Positions 9,148 to 17,644 are shown, counted from the first letter of the stretch. The stretch: DNA of 53,426 nt from Cyanobium sp. NIES-981 (GCA_945877595.1 CAMDVN010000011.1:1-53426); one strand, 5' to 3'. Notes: generated from the sequence alone by a model not told the origin. A program made the numbers and translations.

Positions 9148-9159
9148 GGTATTAATACC
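9148..9159. promoter_or_regulatory. 12-bp perfect palindrome, candidate operator
   Basis: GGTATTAATACC is a perfect palindrome placed at the predicted transcription start of the first precursor gene. A site there could bind a dimeric repressor. I did not see the same palindrome before the other precursors. Confidence 0.4.
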
Positions 9160-9173
9160 GCACTAATCAAGCG

Positions 9174-9419
9174 ATGTCAGAACTGCAACTCTCAGCCCTG
9201 CTTGCCAAACTCAAGGACGATGTTGCTCTTAGAGAGAAACTTCGGGGTGCTGCAGACCTTGATGCTGCGCTTGTAGTGACGAAGGAAGCTGGGTTTGATG
9301 TGAGCAAAGCAGAATGGATTGGCTACCAAGCCAATCGGTCGCTGGAGTTGAGCGACCAGGCGCTGGAGGGGGTAGCTGGTGGGACTATGAGCTTTGATGA
9401 GTTTGAATGTCCTCGTTGA
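9174..9419 (+). CDS. Nif11-type leader RiPP precursor peptide, copy 1
   Basis: An 81-residue peptide with a Nif11-like leader (TIGR03798 type): MSELQLSALLAKLKDD, then a GFDVSKAEW motif and the double-glycine cleavage site LEGVAGG. The leader resembles ProcA/NHLP precursors cut by peptidase-containing ABC transporters. The predicted core is only 11 residues (TMSFDEFECPR), with Thr1, Ser3 and one Cys at position 9, enough for one lanthionine ring. No modifying enzyme is nearby. The leader is closely related to those at 9486 and 10023, which suggests local duplication. Confidence 0.85.
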   Translation: MSELQLSALLAKLKDDVALREKLRGAADLDAALVVTKEAGFDVSKAEWIGYQANRSLELSDQALEGVAGGTMSFDEFECPR

Positions 9420-9485
9420 GAATAGGGATGACCACTTTTTGATCGTATGTGAAAAGCCCTTGCGAAGTAACTAATACCCGAAACG

Positions 9486-9773
9486 ATGTCTGAGGGATAG
9501 CTCTCGGTTCTGCTTGCCAAGATCAAAGAGGACGTTTTCTCAGAGAAAATCTTACTCTGCTGGAGACCCAATGCTGCAGTGGCGTTGGTGAAGGAAACTG
9601 GGTTCGATGTGATCAAGGCGGATTGGTTCAGGTATCAGGCGAAGCAGCCCTCGGGGCTGAGCGATGAGGAACTGGAGGATGTCGTAGGCGGCGGAGTCTG
9701 CATCATTAGCAATAATGACACGTGTCATGTATTTAGTTCATTTATTCTTGGTTTATTGCATGTAATAAATTAG
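9486..9773 (+). pseudogene. Broken Nif11-type RiPP precursor, copy 2
   Basis: ATG 9486 begins MSEG, then a TAG stop at 9498, then LSVLLAKIKEDV in the same frame, matching the leaders of copies 1 and 3. The middle (about 9537-9578) no longer matches, consistent with compensating indels, and the frame recovers at ALVKETGFDV. The second half is intact: SDEELEDVVGGG followed by a core with two cysteines (VCIISNNDTCHVF...). A GTG at 9579 could give a 64-residue product, but the leader helix would be missing. Most likely a decayed gene whose core region survives. Confidence 0.75.
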
Positions 9774-10022
9774 TAGAATAATTAATATTTCTGATGCATT
9801 ATTAAAGGAATGCGCTTCTGTTTCCATAGTCACCCCCGTAGTAGCTCACCAGTGGGTAGCGCTTCATCAGTATTAGGCAGCCAATGAGCTCGGGGCAACA
9901 ACCTCGGCGGAGCAGGCGAATAAGGATGGGGGGAGAGCTTTGTGGCTGTGGGAGGTGCTTTGCGCGGTTGTGCTGAGGCGTGTTGACTGGCTGGGTGGTA
10001 GAGTTAAAAATATTCGTAGATC
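9774..10022. other. Intergenic region before Nif11 precursor copy 3
   Basis: An AT-rich start (9774-9815) changes to GC-rich sequence. No gene or RNA is recognised. The last 40 bases hold the candidate promoter for the next precursor. Confidence 0.4.
9983..10010 (+). promoter_or_regulatory. Candidate promoter of Nif11 precursor copy 3
   Basis: TTGACT (9983-9988) and TAAAAA (10005-10010) are spaced by 16 bases. The predicted start would be only a few bases before ATG 10023, and no Shine-Dalgarno sequence is visible, so the transcript may be nearly leaderless. Motif match by eye. Confidence 0.4.
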
Positions 10023-10298
10023 ATGTCAGAAGAGCAACTCGCAGCCCTCCTTGCCAAGCTCAAGGAGGATGCTGGTCTTAGGGAGAAGCTTCAGGCCGCT
10101 AAAGACCTTGAGTCCGCTCTGGTGATTGCGCGGGAGGCTGGGTTTGATGTGTCTAAAGAAGATTGGGTGAACTATCAGTCTCAGCAGACTCAGACAGCTG
10201 AGTTGACTGATGAGGAGTTGACCAGGGTTTCTGGTGGAGCATATTTGGGTACGAAGAGTTACTTTGATTGCACCCTCCCCCCCGCAATTCCTTGCTGA
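10023..10298 (+). CDS. Nif11-type leader RiPP precursor peptide (prochlorosin-like), copy 3
   Basis: A 91-residue peptide: Nif11-like leader (MSEEQLAALLAKLKEDAG, GFDVSKEDW, DEELTRVSGG) and a 19-residue core, AYLGTKSYFDCTLPPAIPC. The core has Thr5, Ser7 and Thr12 and cysteines at 11 and 19, so up to two thioether rings are possible if a LanM enzyme acts on it. A C-terminal Cys after a Pro-rich segment is reminiscent of prochlorosin cores. Leader nucleotide similarity to copies 1 and 2 is high while the core is unrelated, the usual sign of fast core diversification. The modification enzyme is not in the window. Confidence 0.88.
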   Translation: MSEEQLAALLAKLKEDAGLREKLQAAKDLESALVIAREAGFDVSKEDWVNYQSQQTQTAELTDEELTRVSGGAYLGTKSYFDCTLPPAIPC

Positions 10299-10635
10299 TT
10301 GATCATTGCTATTTTATAATAAAGATATTCGCAATCCGCACAAGAGAGTCGCCGTAAGACGGAATTAAGATGTCCGTAGGCGAGGGCTGATTACGAGGCT
10401 GTGTGTCGATATATCTGAAAATAATGCTGTTTGTTGATTCGGCTGAAACCAATTGATTCGCGTACATTTTTGATGAAGAAACACTCAGATTCGCGGTTGT
10501 GCGCATATTGAGCAGTTTCAGAAATCCTTGAGGTATGCGCGTTCTTTGTGGATTCTGGGCTTGGCTAGTAGTTTAATAGTTTTTGTCTCCCAGCGGCAAC
10601 GATTGTTTGCCTGAATCAAGTGACATCTATTGGGC
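10299..10635. other. AT-rich intergenic segment, nothing recognised
   Basis: Between the precursor at 10023 and the end of the opposing unknown gene. A 65-codon open frame on the minus strand (10309-10506) lacks family resemblance and a ribosome site, so I do not call it. No convincing terminator hairpin was found. Confidence 0.35.
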
Positions 10636-11679
10636 TTATTCTCTGTCGCTGTTAAGGCTCACCAACACATAATCTTTGATTTCTGTGAAGTGATGGCTTA
10701 TGGAGAGTTTTCTGTGGGTATGGCACACGTAAAGACTCTCTTCGTTGACAAGATTTATAGAGGGCCGTTTATTGCTGTATGGCAGACTACGCTCTATTTC
10801 TAGCGAATTATAGTAACTTGCGAAATGACTTTCGTAAGCAAAGTTATTCTTTGATTTGTCTTCTAATGACTTGATTGATGCGAGCTGGTTCGAAATTTTA
10901 TGGATAGGTACGCACTCAAATGAAAGCCTGTCTTGAAATTGAGCGGTTGCGAGGTCGAAATCAACGGATATACGTATAAGCTTATGTGTTGCCATTAGAT
11001 CCTTTAGCATTTGCTCAAGCCACTTAAACTCTTTTAGTTGTCTTGAAATAATTTCGCGATAATTTGCTTCGCAGAACTCTATTACTCGCGATAGATTGTC
11101 TTCCGTTACGTTCGTGATTGGCTTGACGGCGCACAAGCCCCTGTCGAGATAGCCAATGTAACGTGGTGGCCCAATGTCTTTGATCGTGGCTTGAAGGCGA
11201 TTGAGCGTTTCGTCCATTGAGCTTGCGATTGCATCACTCTGTAAATCTTTTTGTCTGCACTGTGCATAAAATAGGATTGATTCCATCGCTATGTCTGTCC
11301 TGGATTGTTCCAGTAAGTAGAGCTGGAAGAGGCCCATAAATTCATAGCCATTTGCCCCGCGGTCGAATTCTGCTATGAGAGTGGGTTCAAAAAAGGCTTT
11401 ATAAGCAGCGTTGCTAGTAAAGTTTTCCCATTCTCTTGCGAATAGTGGATATTTGATCCCTTTAAGCTTGAGTATTTCGGGGCCGCCAATAAGACCCAAC
11501 TCTGTTTGCTTTTCGCCTTGGTGATGAATTTCTAGCGTCAGACTTGTCTTCGGGCCCACTTCTGTGAGGTCAAGTGTTTGGCAAAAGCTTATTGCATCAT
11601 TAATAGATATTTTGTTGATCAAGGAGCTCTGCTCACTGCAAAGCAGCCAATTGAGCGCCGTTGAGAAATGGCTTGCCAT
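10636..11679 (-). CDS. Unrecognised 347-residue protein inside the RiPP precursor island
   Basis: An intact frame that I cannot assign to a family. It has no signal peptide, transmembrane segment or clear catalytic motif. Features are an N-terminal mixed region ending in LGLIGGPEIL, a central helical part with aromatic residues (GYEFMGLFQLYLLEQSR), and a C-terminal half rich in charged residues. Cysteines are scattered, not paired as zinc ligands. The DNA is much more AT-rich than the housekeeping genes, and the gene lies antisense between precursors 3 and 4. Its position makes a role in peptide biosynthesis, sensing or immunity possible, but that is inference from location only. Confidence 0.7.
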   Translation of the reverse strand: MASHFSTALNWLLCSEQSSLINKISINDAISFCQTLDLTEVGPKTSLTLEIHHQGEKQTELGLIGGPEILKLKGIKYPLFAREWENFTSNAAYKAFFEPTLIAEFDRGANGYEFMGLFQLYLLEQSRTDIAMESILFYAQCRQKDLQSDAIASSMDETLNRLQATIKDIGPPRYIGYLDRGLCAVKPITNVTEDNLSRVIEFCEANYREIISRQLKEFKWLEQMLKDLMATHKLIRISVDFDLATAQFQDRLSFECVPIHKISNQLASIKSLEDKSKNNFAYESHFASYYNSLEIERSLPYSNKRPSINLVNEESLYVCHTHRKLSISHHFTEIKDYVLVSLNSDRE

Positions 11680-11984
11680 TGACGTGGTTTGTGGATCTTT
11701 TTGGGGGAATGCTTATGATTGTAGGGGCTGAAAATGTTGTATTTGGTTTCCCCTCTCGTTATTGGTTGACGCGCTCTCAACTTAGAAGAGCCGCTGCAAT
11801 CGACATGTGCCAGCTGCAGCCGATGAGCTGTGGGGCACATCTGTTCGGTGGTGGCGAGCGAAGAAGGGCCGCCGAAGGTGCTGGAATCTGTGGTGGCTAT
11901 GGAGGGCTTGATGGGGAGGGGCTGGCGGTTACGTCCAAACGCTGCTGGGCTGGGCTATCAACGGTGATACCTATTCTTTTACCA
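11680..11984. other. Divergent intergenic region between the unknown gene and Nif11 precursor 4
   Basis: About 305 bases. The + strand frame of precursor 4 is open back to 11661, but the upstream residues do not resemble a leader, so I treat this as non-coding. It should hold promoters for both flanking genes. No clear boxes were fixed. Confidence 0.4.
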
Positions 11985-12275
11985 ATGTCAGACGACCAAC
12001 TCAAGACGTTTCTAGAGGCCGTCAAGGCAGACGCAAGCTTGCAGGAGAATCTCAGCGGTATGGCGGATGTCGATGCCGTTGTGGCGATTGCTAAGGAGGC
12101 TGGATTTGAGTTTTCTGCGGAGGCGGTGGAAGCGCTCAGGTGTGAAATAGCGGAGAAGCTTCCTGATCAAGAGCTGGTAGCTGTGGCTGGGGGCTGGCTG
12201 AATGAAAATGATGGTGACAATGTGCTCAGGACTCTTTTGCCGATAGCAATGTGCTCTAGTCTCAATGCAATCTAA
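11985..12275 (+). CDS. Nif11-type leader RiPP precursor peptide (ProcA-like leader), copy 4
   Basis: The start at ATG 11985 gives a 96-residue peptide. The leader MSDDQLKTFLEAVKADASLQ with VDAVVAIAKEAGFEFS is closer to marine ProcA leaders than copies 1-3 are. The segment before the cleavage site (PDQELVAVAGG) is intact. The predicted core of 26 residues (WLNENDGDNVLRTLL, then PIAMCSSLNAI) has one Cys with Thr before it and two Ser after it. One thioether ring is the most it could form. It sits divergent from the unrecognised gene at 10636. Confidence 0.85.
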   Translation: MSDDQLKTFLEAVKADASLQENLSGMADVDAVVAIAKEAGFEFSAEAVEALRCEIAEKLPDQELVAVAGGWLNENDGDNVLRTLLPIAMCSSLNAI

Positions 12276-13222
12276 TGTCACTGATGTCAGGACTCAATGT
12301 CTTGCCGGCTTATGGGGACAAGAGCAGCAATTTTAGCAGTAACAGTTCCTGCCACGGCATGGGCTTTATTCCTTCATTCACTCATAACTGCCCACAAATG
12401 CCTTCCGATGCCGCACGCCACCACTTATTGTCTTTGCCTTGATTAGGGTATCTAGATCTCTGTCGATAGACGCCAAATATTGCTGCACGCAGCACAATTA
12501 AGTATTCTCATTTTACGCCCCTGCCGTAATCGGTATTTCCCCAATACGACTATCTGATGCATCGCTCTCTGCCCGGCATCGCGGATGCCATTGACTTTTC
12601 TGAGCCTCACTGCCATCTAATGCCACTTGTGAGGGATTTGAATGGGGCGAATATCTAGGATAAAGCAAAGTTGTCTATTCCGTATTGAAGCTTACTGTTT
12701 TTAGTATCTTCTGATTCAAACTCTTTTGGCCAGGGCTTCCATGTTTGGCTTTCCAGTGACACCTTGGTGCTCCTTTGCTGTGATGGCGATACTTCTGGCA
12801 GAAATGCTCATAACGCTTGAAGCATCTCTGTAGCAGCGCAACCACTGCGCTCCTACTCCAGGAAACAAGAAGCGCGACCAGTTTCAACCAAATCCTTCTG
12901 AATTTGTAGATATCCCCACAATGTCCTGTGGTTCCTTTCCGTTGCGTCCTTTACCCATTCCCCGATGATCCCTATTGCGCTTGTATGCCACGCCTGATGC
13001 AGGATTGAGGGCATCAAAGAGATGGCTCAATCTTTGCTGTTCATGAACTTTGCATGACTTTTCTTGGCGCAACTAAAGGCCTAAGAATGGTGTGACGACA
13101 TCCGCAGCAATGCTTTGCCGTCTTTGGTGCAGGTCAGCTGCAGCAACCCTCCGGACTTTTCAAGCGTGGGTATGGATCCCTGACGCACCGCTTTGGTGCA
13201 CCGTTGATGCCCAGGTGCGGCC
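12276..13222. other. Long gene-poor region between the RiPP island and sucrose-phosphate synthase
   Basis: Nearly 950 bases in a genome where gaps are usually under 100. Two short minus-strand frames (12675-12887 and 12884-13072) abut and may be parts of one decayed gene, but neither resembles a family I can name. There are no terminal inverted repeats or transposase motifs that I can see. The last 150 bases return to high GC and probably contain the promoter for the sugar-phosphate synthase gene. Confidence 0.4.
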
Positions 13223-15340
13223 ATGGGTTTCTACGTGCTCCACCTTCATCTTCACGGTCTGCTGAGGGGTCATGACCTGGAGCTGGGCCGCGACCCCGAT
13301 ACCGGCGGTCAAACCACCTACGTCTTGGAGCTGGCCCAGGCATTGGCGGCACGGCCTGAGGTTGGGCGGGTCGAGGTGGCGACCCGGTTGATTCACGATC
13401 GGCGGCTTTCGATGGACTACGCCCGCGCCGAAGAGTCGATTGGTGTGGATGGTGTGATACGCCGCTTTGCGTTTGGTCCGCGGCGCTACCTGCGCAAGGA
13501 GTTGCTCTGGCCCTATCTCGATGAATTGGCCGACACGCTGGCTGAACATCTGGTGCAGGGGGAGCGTCTGCCCGATTGGATCCATGCCCACTACGCGGAC
13601 GCCGGCTATGTGGGTGCGTTGTTGCGTCGCCGTTTGGGCATTCCGCTGGTCTTTAGCGGCCATTCGCTGGGTCGGGAGAAACGACGACGTCTGATGCGCA
13701 CGGGCCTCGATCCGCTGCAAATCGACAGCCAGTACGCGATGGCCCGCCGCATCGATGCCGAAGAGCTTGCCTTGGCCCACGCCAATCTTGTGATCACCAG
13801 CACGCGTCAGGAGCTGGAGCAGCAGTACGCCCGCTATGGCCGCTTCGTGGCTGAGCAGGCGCGGGTGATTGCCCCGGGGGTCAATGCGGCTCAGTTTTTT
13901 CCACCCCGGGCTTCCCACGACTTCACGGCAATCGATGCCTTGATGCAGCCCTTTTTGCGCAGGCCCACCCTGCCGCCGCTGCTGGCGATCTGCCGCGCTG
14001 ACCACCGCAAGAACATTCCGGCGCTGGTGGAGGTCTTCGGACTGTCCGAGCGACTTCGCCGGCACCACAACCTGGTGTTGGTGCTTGGTTGCCGCGAAGA
14101 TCCGCGCCAGCTCGAAAAACAACAGCGGGAGGTGCTTCAGCAGGTCTTCGAGCAGGTGGATCGCTACAACCTCTATGGCTGTGTGGCCTACCCCAAGCAG
14201 CACCAACGCAGTCAGATTCCTGACATCTACCGCTGGGCTTCGCGGCTTGGGGGCGTGTTTGTGAACCCGGCGCTCACCGAGCCCTTTGGGCTCACTCTGT
14301 TGGAGGCTTCGGCCTGCGGTCTGCCGGTGGTGGCCACCGACGACGGTGGCCCCCGCGACATTTTGGCCCGCACAGCCAATGGCCTGCTCGTGGACGTTTC
14401 AGATCTCGATGCCCTGCAACAGGCCGTTGAGGAGAGCCTCAGCGACCGGCAGCGTTGGGGCCGTTGGCGTGACAACGGCATTGAGGCAGTGAGCCGTGCT
14501 TTTAGTTGGGATGCCCATGTCAGCCGGTATCTGGCCGAAGCTTCGGCCAGTGCCCGCGAGGCATCCCGCCAGCGTGCGGTGGGTTGGTTTCGTGGCAGTA
14601 GCGCCGTGGAGCGGCCTCAGCGGCTGCTCGTGTTGGATCTGGATGCCTCCTTGGCAGCGCCGGAGCTGCTGAGCCTGGTGGAGTTGGAGCGTCGCCTCCA
14701 GGCCGACCCTGGCCTGGCCCTCGGGGTCTGCACAGGCCGGGGCTTCAAGGCTGCTCGGGTGCGCTATCAGGAGCTGCATTTGCCGGAGCCCCTGCTCTGG
14801 ATCACCCAGGCCGGTACGGAGATCCATGTTGGAGAGTGTGCCGATCACTACTGGCAGCACCAGATCGGCCGCCACTGGGACCGCGACGCGGTCCAGGCTG
14901 CCCTGGCCGAGCTCGAACCCAGGCTGGTGCCGCAGAGCCCAGCCGACCAGGGGCCTTACAAGGTGAGTTACACCCTCGCCGAGCCCAACCAGGGCATGCT
15001 GCCACTGGTGCGTCAGAGCCTGCGCAGCCATGGGCTGCAGGCCCGCCCCCACCTCTTTCAGCACTGGTACCTCGATGTGCTGCCCCTGACCGCTTCCAAG
15101 GCCGAAGCCCTGCACTATGTGGCCCTGCGCTGGGGGTTGCCCTTGAGCTCGATCCTGGTGGAGGCCTGCCAGCAGGGTGATGGCGAACTGCTGCAGGGGC
15201 TGTCCTACGGGGTGGTGCCGTGTGACCACGATCCAGCCTTGGAGGGTTTGCGCTTGCACCGGCGGGTGTTTTTTTCGAGCCGCCCCCAGGCCTGGGGCCT
15301 GCTTGAGGGGCTGGATCACCACCGCTTTCTGCGGCGTTAA
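13223..15340 (+). CDS. spsA: Sucrose-phosphate synthase with C-terminal HAD (phosphatase-like) domain
   Basis: GT4 glycosyltransferase joining UDP- or ADP-glucose and fructose-6-phosphate to sucrose-6-phosphate, a compatible solute route in cyanobacteria. The N-terminal lobe has DPDTGGQ (residues 24-30); the C-terminal lobe has the sugar-nucleotide motif TEPFGLTLLEASACG. From about residue 465 a sucrose-phosphate-phosphatase-like HAD domain begins with LDLDASL (Asp472 and Asp474). The two aspartates of the HAD motif are kept but Thr is replaced by Ser, so phosphatase activity is open. 705 residues, the full bidomain length. The long upstream gap leaves room for salt-responsive control. Confidence 0.93.
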   Translation: MGFYVLHLHLHGLLRGHDLELGRDPDTGGQTTYVLELAQALAARPEVGRVEVATRLIHDRRLSMDYARAEESIGVDGVIRRFAFGPRRYLRKELLWPYLDELADTLAEHLVQGERLPDWIHAHYADAGYVGALLRRRLGIPLVFSGHSLGREKRRRLMRTGLDPLQIDSQYAMARRIDAEELALAHANLVITSTRQELEQQYARYGRFVAEQARVIAPGVNAAQFFPPRASHDFTAIDALMQPFLRRPTLPPLLAICRADHRKNIPALVEVFGLSERLRRHHNLVLVLGCREDPRQLEKQQREVLQQVFEQVDRYNLYGCVAYPKQHQRSQIPDIYRWASRLGGVFVNPALTEPFGLTLLEASACGLPVVATDDGGPRDILARTANGLLVDVSDLDALQQAVEESLSDRQRWGRWRDNGIEAVSRAFSWDAHVSRYLAEASASAREASRQRAVGWFRGSSAVERPQRLLVLDLDASLAAPELLSLVELERRLQADPGLALGVCTGRGFKAARVRYQELHLPEPLLWITQAGTEIHVGECADHYWQHQIGRHWDRDAVQAALAELEPRLVPQSPADQGPYKVSYTLAEPNQGMLPLVRQSLRSHGLQARPHLFQHWYLDVLPLTASKAEALHYVALRWGLPLSSILVEACQQGDGELLQGLSYGVVPCDHDPALEGLRLHRRVFFSSRPQAWGLLEGLDHHRFLRR

Positions 15341-15351
15341 TTGCTGCGGCG

Positions 15352-16374
15352 TTAAGGGTTGATGCTGGTGGAGCTGGTGCTCTCAGCGCTGTCGGTGTTG
15401 GCGTACTGGCTGTTGCTTTGGGGCATCCAATAGCTCAGATCGTTGTGCCAGAACAACCGCCCCGGCAGTTGGTTGGTGGTGAGCTTGGTGCTCGCCATGG
15501 CGCCGAGCAGTTGGCCGAGCTCCACAACACTGAGATCGGTTTTGACATCGTCGCCGGCAATCTTCAGTAAGGCTGGCAATTGGGTGAGGCTGGCTGGGCT
15601 GGCCAGTTTCTTGAAGATCTGGGCAAAGACCAGTTTCTGGCGCTCCATGCGGCCCAGGTCGCCCAGTTCATCGTGACGGAAGCGCAGGAAACCCTCCAGT
15701 TCCTCGCCCTTGAGCAGTTGCCGACCGGGGTAGAGGTCGATGTAGAGCCCCTGGCTGTTGTCGACGTAGTACATGCGCTTGGGAACGTCGATTTCGACGC
15801 CACCGAGCGCTTCGGCGACCCGGCTCACCGCCCGTAGATTGACCTTTAGATAGCGGTCCACGGGCCCCTGCACGAGGGGGGCCACCTCCCGTTTGACCAT
15901 GTCGACACCCCCGTAGGGGTAGAGCGCATTGGCTTTCATCACCCCATCGGCCGCCGTTTCGACGAAGGTGTCGCGGGGTACCTGGGTGAGCTGGGTGATG
16001 CCGTTGTGGACCTGCAGCGTGAACATCACGTCGGTGCTGTCGCTGACGCGGTCGCTGCCCATCACGAGGATGCGCTTGTTGCCCATTCCCAGGGGCAGCA
16101 GCTGGCCCACTGCCGCCGAGCTGCGCCAGAGGCTGGTCAGCACGTGGCTGGCGAGGGGCGGCAGGGGTCCGGCCAGGCCATAGCCCAGGGCCAGCCCCAG
16201 GGCAAAGGGCACCAGGGGGGGATGGCGGCGGCGCGGGCCGCGGGCGGGCTTCGGTCGGTTGGCCTTGGTTGTCTCGGCTTTGGAGGGCTTGGCTGGTGGG
16301 CGCTCACGCCGGCGCCGGCCCCGTTCGCTCACCTCATGCTGGCGGCGCCTTGGTTGGGGTTGGGCCTGACTCAT
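15352..16374 (-). CDS. LytR/CpsA/Psr (LCP) family cell-envelope protein
   Basis: LCP proteins transfer glycopolymers onto peptidoglycan or other envelope acceptors at the outer face of the cytoplasmic membrane. A strongly basic, Arg/Lys/Pro-rich cytoplasmic tail of about 50 residues is followed by one hydrophobic segment (FALGLALGYGLAGPLPPLA), then the LCP domain with GSDRVSDSTDVMF, QVPRDTFV and FLRFRHDELGDLGRMERQ, which carries the conserved Arg and Asp residues. The start is placed at ATG 16374, eight codons inside the longest frame. It converges with the sucrose-phosphate synthase gene, with only 11 bases between stops. Confidence 0.88.
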   Translation of the reverse strand: MSQAQPQPRRRQHEVSERGRRRRERPPAKPSKAETTKANRPKPARGPRRRHPPLVPFALGLALGYGLAGPLPPLASHVLTSLWRSSAAVGQLLPLGMGNKRILVMGSDRVSDSTDVMFTLQVHNGITQLTQVPRDTFVETAADGVMKANALYPYGGVDMVKREVAPLVQGPVDRYLKVNLRAVSRVAEALGGVEIDVPKRMYYVDNSQGLYIDLYPGRQLLKGEELEGFLRFRHDELGDLGRMERQKLVFAQIFKKLASPASLTQLPALLKIAGDDVKTDLSVVELGQLLGAMASTKLTTNQLPGRLFWHNDLSYWMPQSNSQYANTDSAESTSSTSINP

Positions 16375-16438
16375 GAGGGTTCCTGCTCGGCGCACCATAA
16401 GGAGCAGATCCTCCCGGCACCAGGGGGGTTGGGGCAGT

Positions 16439-17644
16439 TCAGGGGCAGCTCACCACCTGCACACAGGCTGCTGCCGTATCGGCCTTGCGACGTGCATCCG
16501 CCTCACTGCTGCCGCGGGCCAGCGCCACCCCCAGGCGCCGCTGGGGACGCGCTTCCGGTTTGCCAAACAGCAGCAGCTGGGTGTCGGCCTCGGCCAGGGC
16601 TTCGGCGACCCCCTCAAAGCGCACGGCTGGTGCAGCTTCGGTGGCCAGAATCACCCGACTGGCCGCTGGGCCCAGGCTGTGAATTTCAGGAATCGGCAGG
16701 CCCAAGACAGCCCGCAGGTGGAGTTCGAATTCACTGAGATTTTGGCCCATCAGGGTCACCAGGCCGGTGTCATGCGGGCGGGGGGAGAGTTCTGAAAAGA
16801 TCACCTCAAGGCTGTCGAGATCGCCCTGGCGGGGGCGGCAGAGGAAAAATTCCACCCCAAACAGACCCGCTCCGCCCAGGTTGTGGGTGACGGCGTCAGC
16901 CATCACCTGGGCGGCGGCTAGGGCTTGGGGCGGCACCGCCGCCGGCTGCCAACTGCATTGGTAATCACCCCGCGCCTGAATGTGGCCGATTGGCGGGCAA
17001 AACAGGGTGGGACCCTGCCATTGCTTCACGGTGAGCAGGGTGATTTCGAGCTCGAAGTGGAGGAACTCCTCCACGATCACCTGGGCTCCGGCGCCCCGGG
17101 CACCTGCCATCGCCGCCTCCCAGGCGGCGGCAATCCCCTCGGGTCCCTGCACCACGCTCTGGCCCTTGCCCGAGGAGCTCATCACCGGTTTGACCACCAC
17201 TGGCCAGCCAAGGGGCTCGGCGGCGGCGGCCAGCTCGGCAGCGCTGGCGGCGTACGCGAAGCGGGCCGTGCGTAGACCCAGCTCGCCGGCGGCCAAATCC
17301 CGGATCCGGTCGCGGTTCATCGTGACCGCCGTGGCCCGGGCGGTGGGGATCACCGTGATCCCCTCGGCCTCGAGTTCGGCCAGGGCATCCACCGCGAGGG
17401 CCTCGATCTCAGGGATCACCAGATCGGGTCGGTGCCGGCGCACCGCGGCCTTGAGGGCCTCGGGGTCGCCCATGGGGATCACCTCGGCAGTGTCGGCCAC
17501 CTGCATGGCAGGGGCTCCGGCGTAGCGATCCACCGCAATCACCCGACAACCCAACCGCTGGGCGGCGATCGCCACCTCCTTGCCCAACTCACCGCTGCCC
17601 AGCAGCATCAGGGTGCAGGGCAGGGAGCTGGGGGGGCAGGCCAT
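16439..17644 (-). CDS. purT: Formate-dependent phosphoribosylglycinamide formyltransferase (GAR transformylase 2)
   Basis: ATP-grasp enzyme that makes formyl-GAR from GAR, formate and ATP in purine synthesis. Motifs include MLLGSGELGKEVAI at the N-terminus, the ATP-grasp loop KPVMSSSGKGQSV, VIVEEFLHFE, and FFLCRPRQGDL with FSELSPRPHDTGLVTL near the metal site. ATG 17644 gives 401 residues, close to E. coli PurT; an in-frame ATG at 17689 would add 15. It uses formate directly, and PurU, which makes formate, is encoded at 28527. It is divergent from a small membrane protein gene at 17735. Confidence 0.95.
   Translation of the reverse strand: MACPPSSLPCTLMLLGSGELGKEVAIAAQRLGCRVIAVDRYAGAPAMQVADTAEVIPMGDPEALKAAVRRHRPDLVIPEIEALAVDALAELEAEGITVIPTARATAVTMNRDRIRDLAAGELGLRTARFAYAASAAELAAAAEPLGWPVVVKPVMSSSGKGQSVVQGPEGIAAAWEAAMAGARGAGAQVIVEEFLHFELEITLLTVKQWQGPTLFCPPIGHIQARGDYQCSWQPAAVPPQALAAAQVMADAVTHNLGGAGLFGVEFFLCRPRQGDLDSLEVIFSELSPRPHDTGLVTLMGQNLSEFELHLRAVLGLPIPEIHSLGPAASRVILATEAAPAVRFEGVAEALAEADTQLLLFGKPEARPQRRLGVALARGSSEADARRKADTAAACVQVVSCP

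Noticed and set aside
10309-10506. 65-codon minus-strand frame after precursor 3
   Set aside because: No ribosome site, no conserved-looking segment, in AT-rich sequence where such frames arise by chance.
12675-13072. Two short minus-strand frames as a transposase remnant
   Set aside because: I looked for DDE-type or IS1-type motifs and terminal inverted repeats and found none that convinced me; reported only as a gene-poor region.
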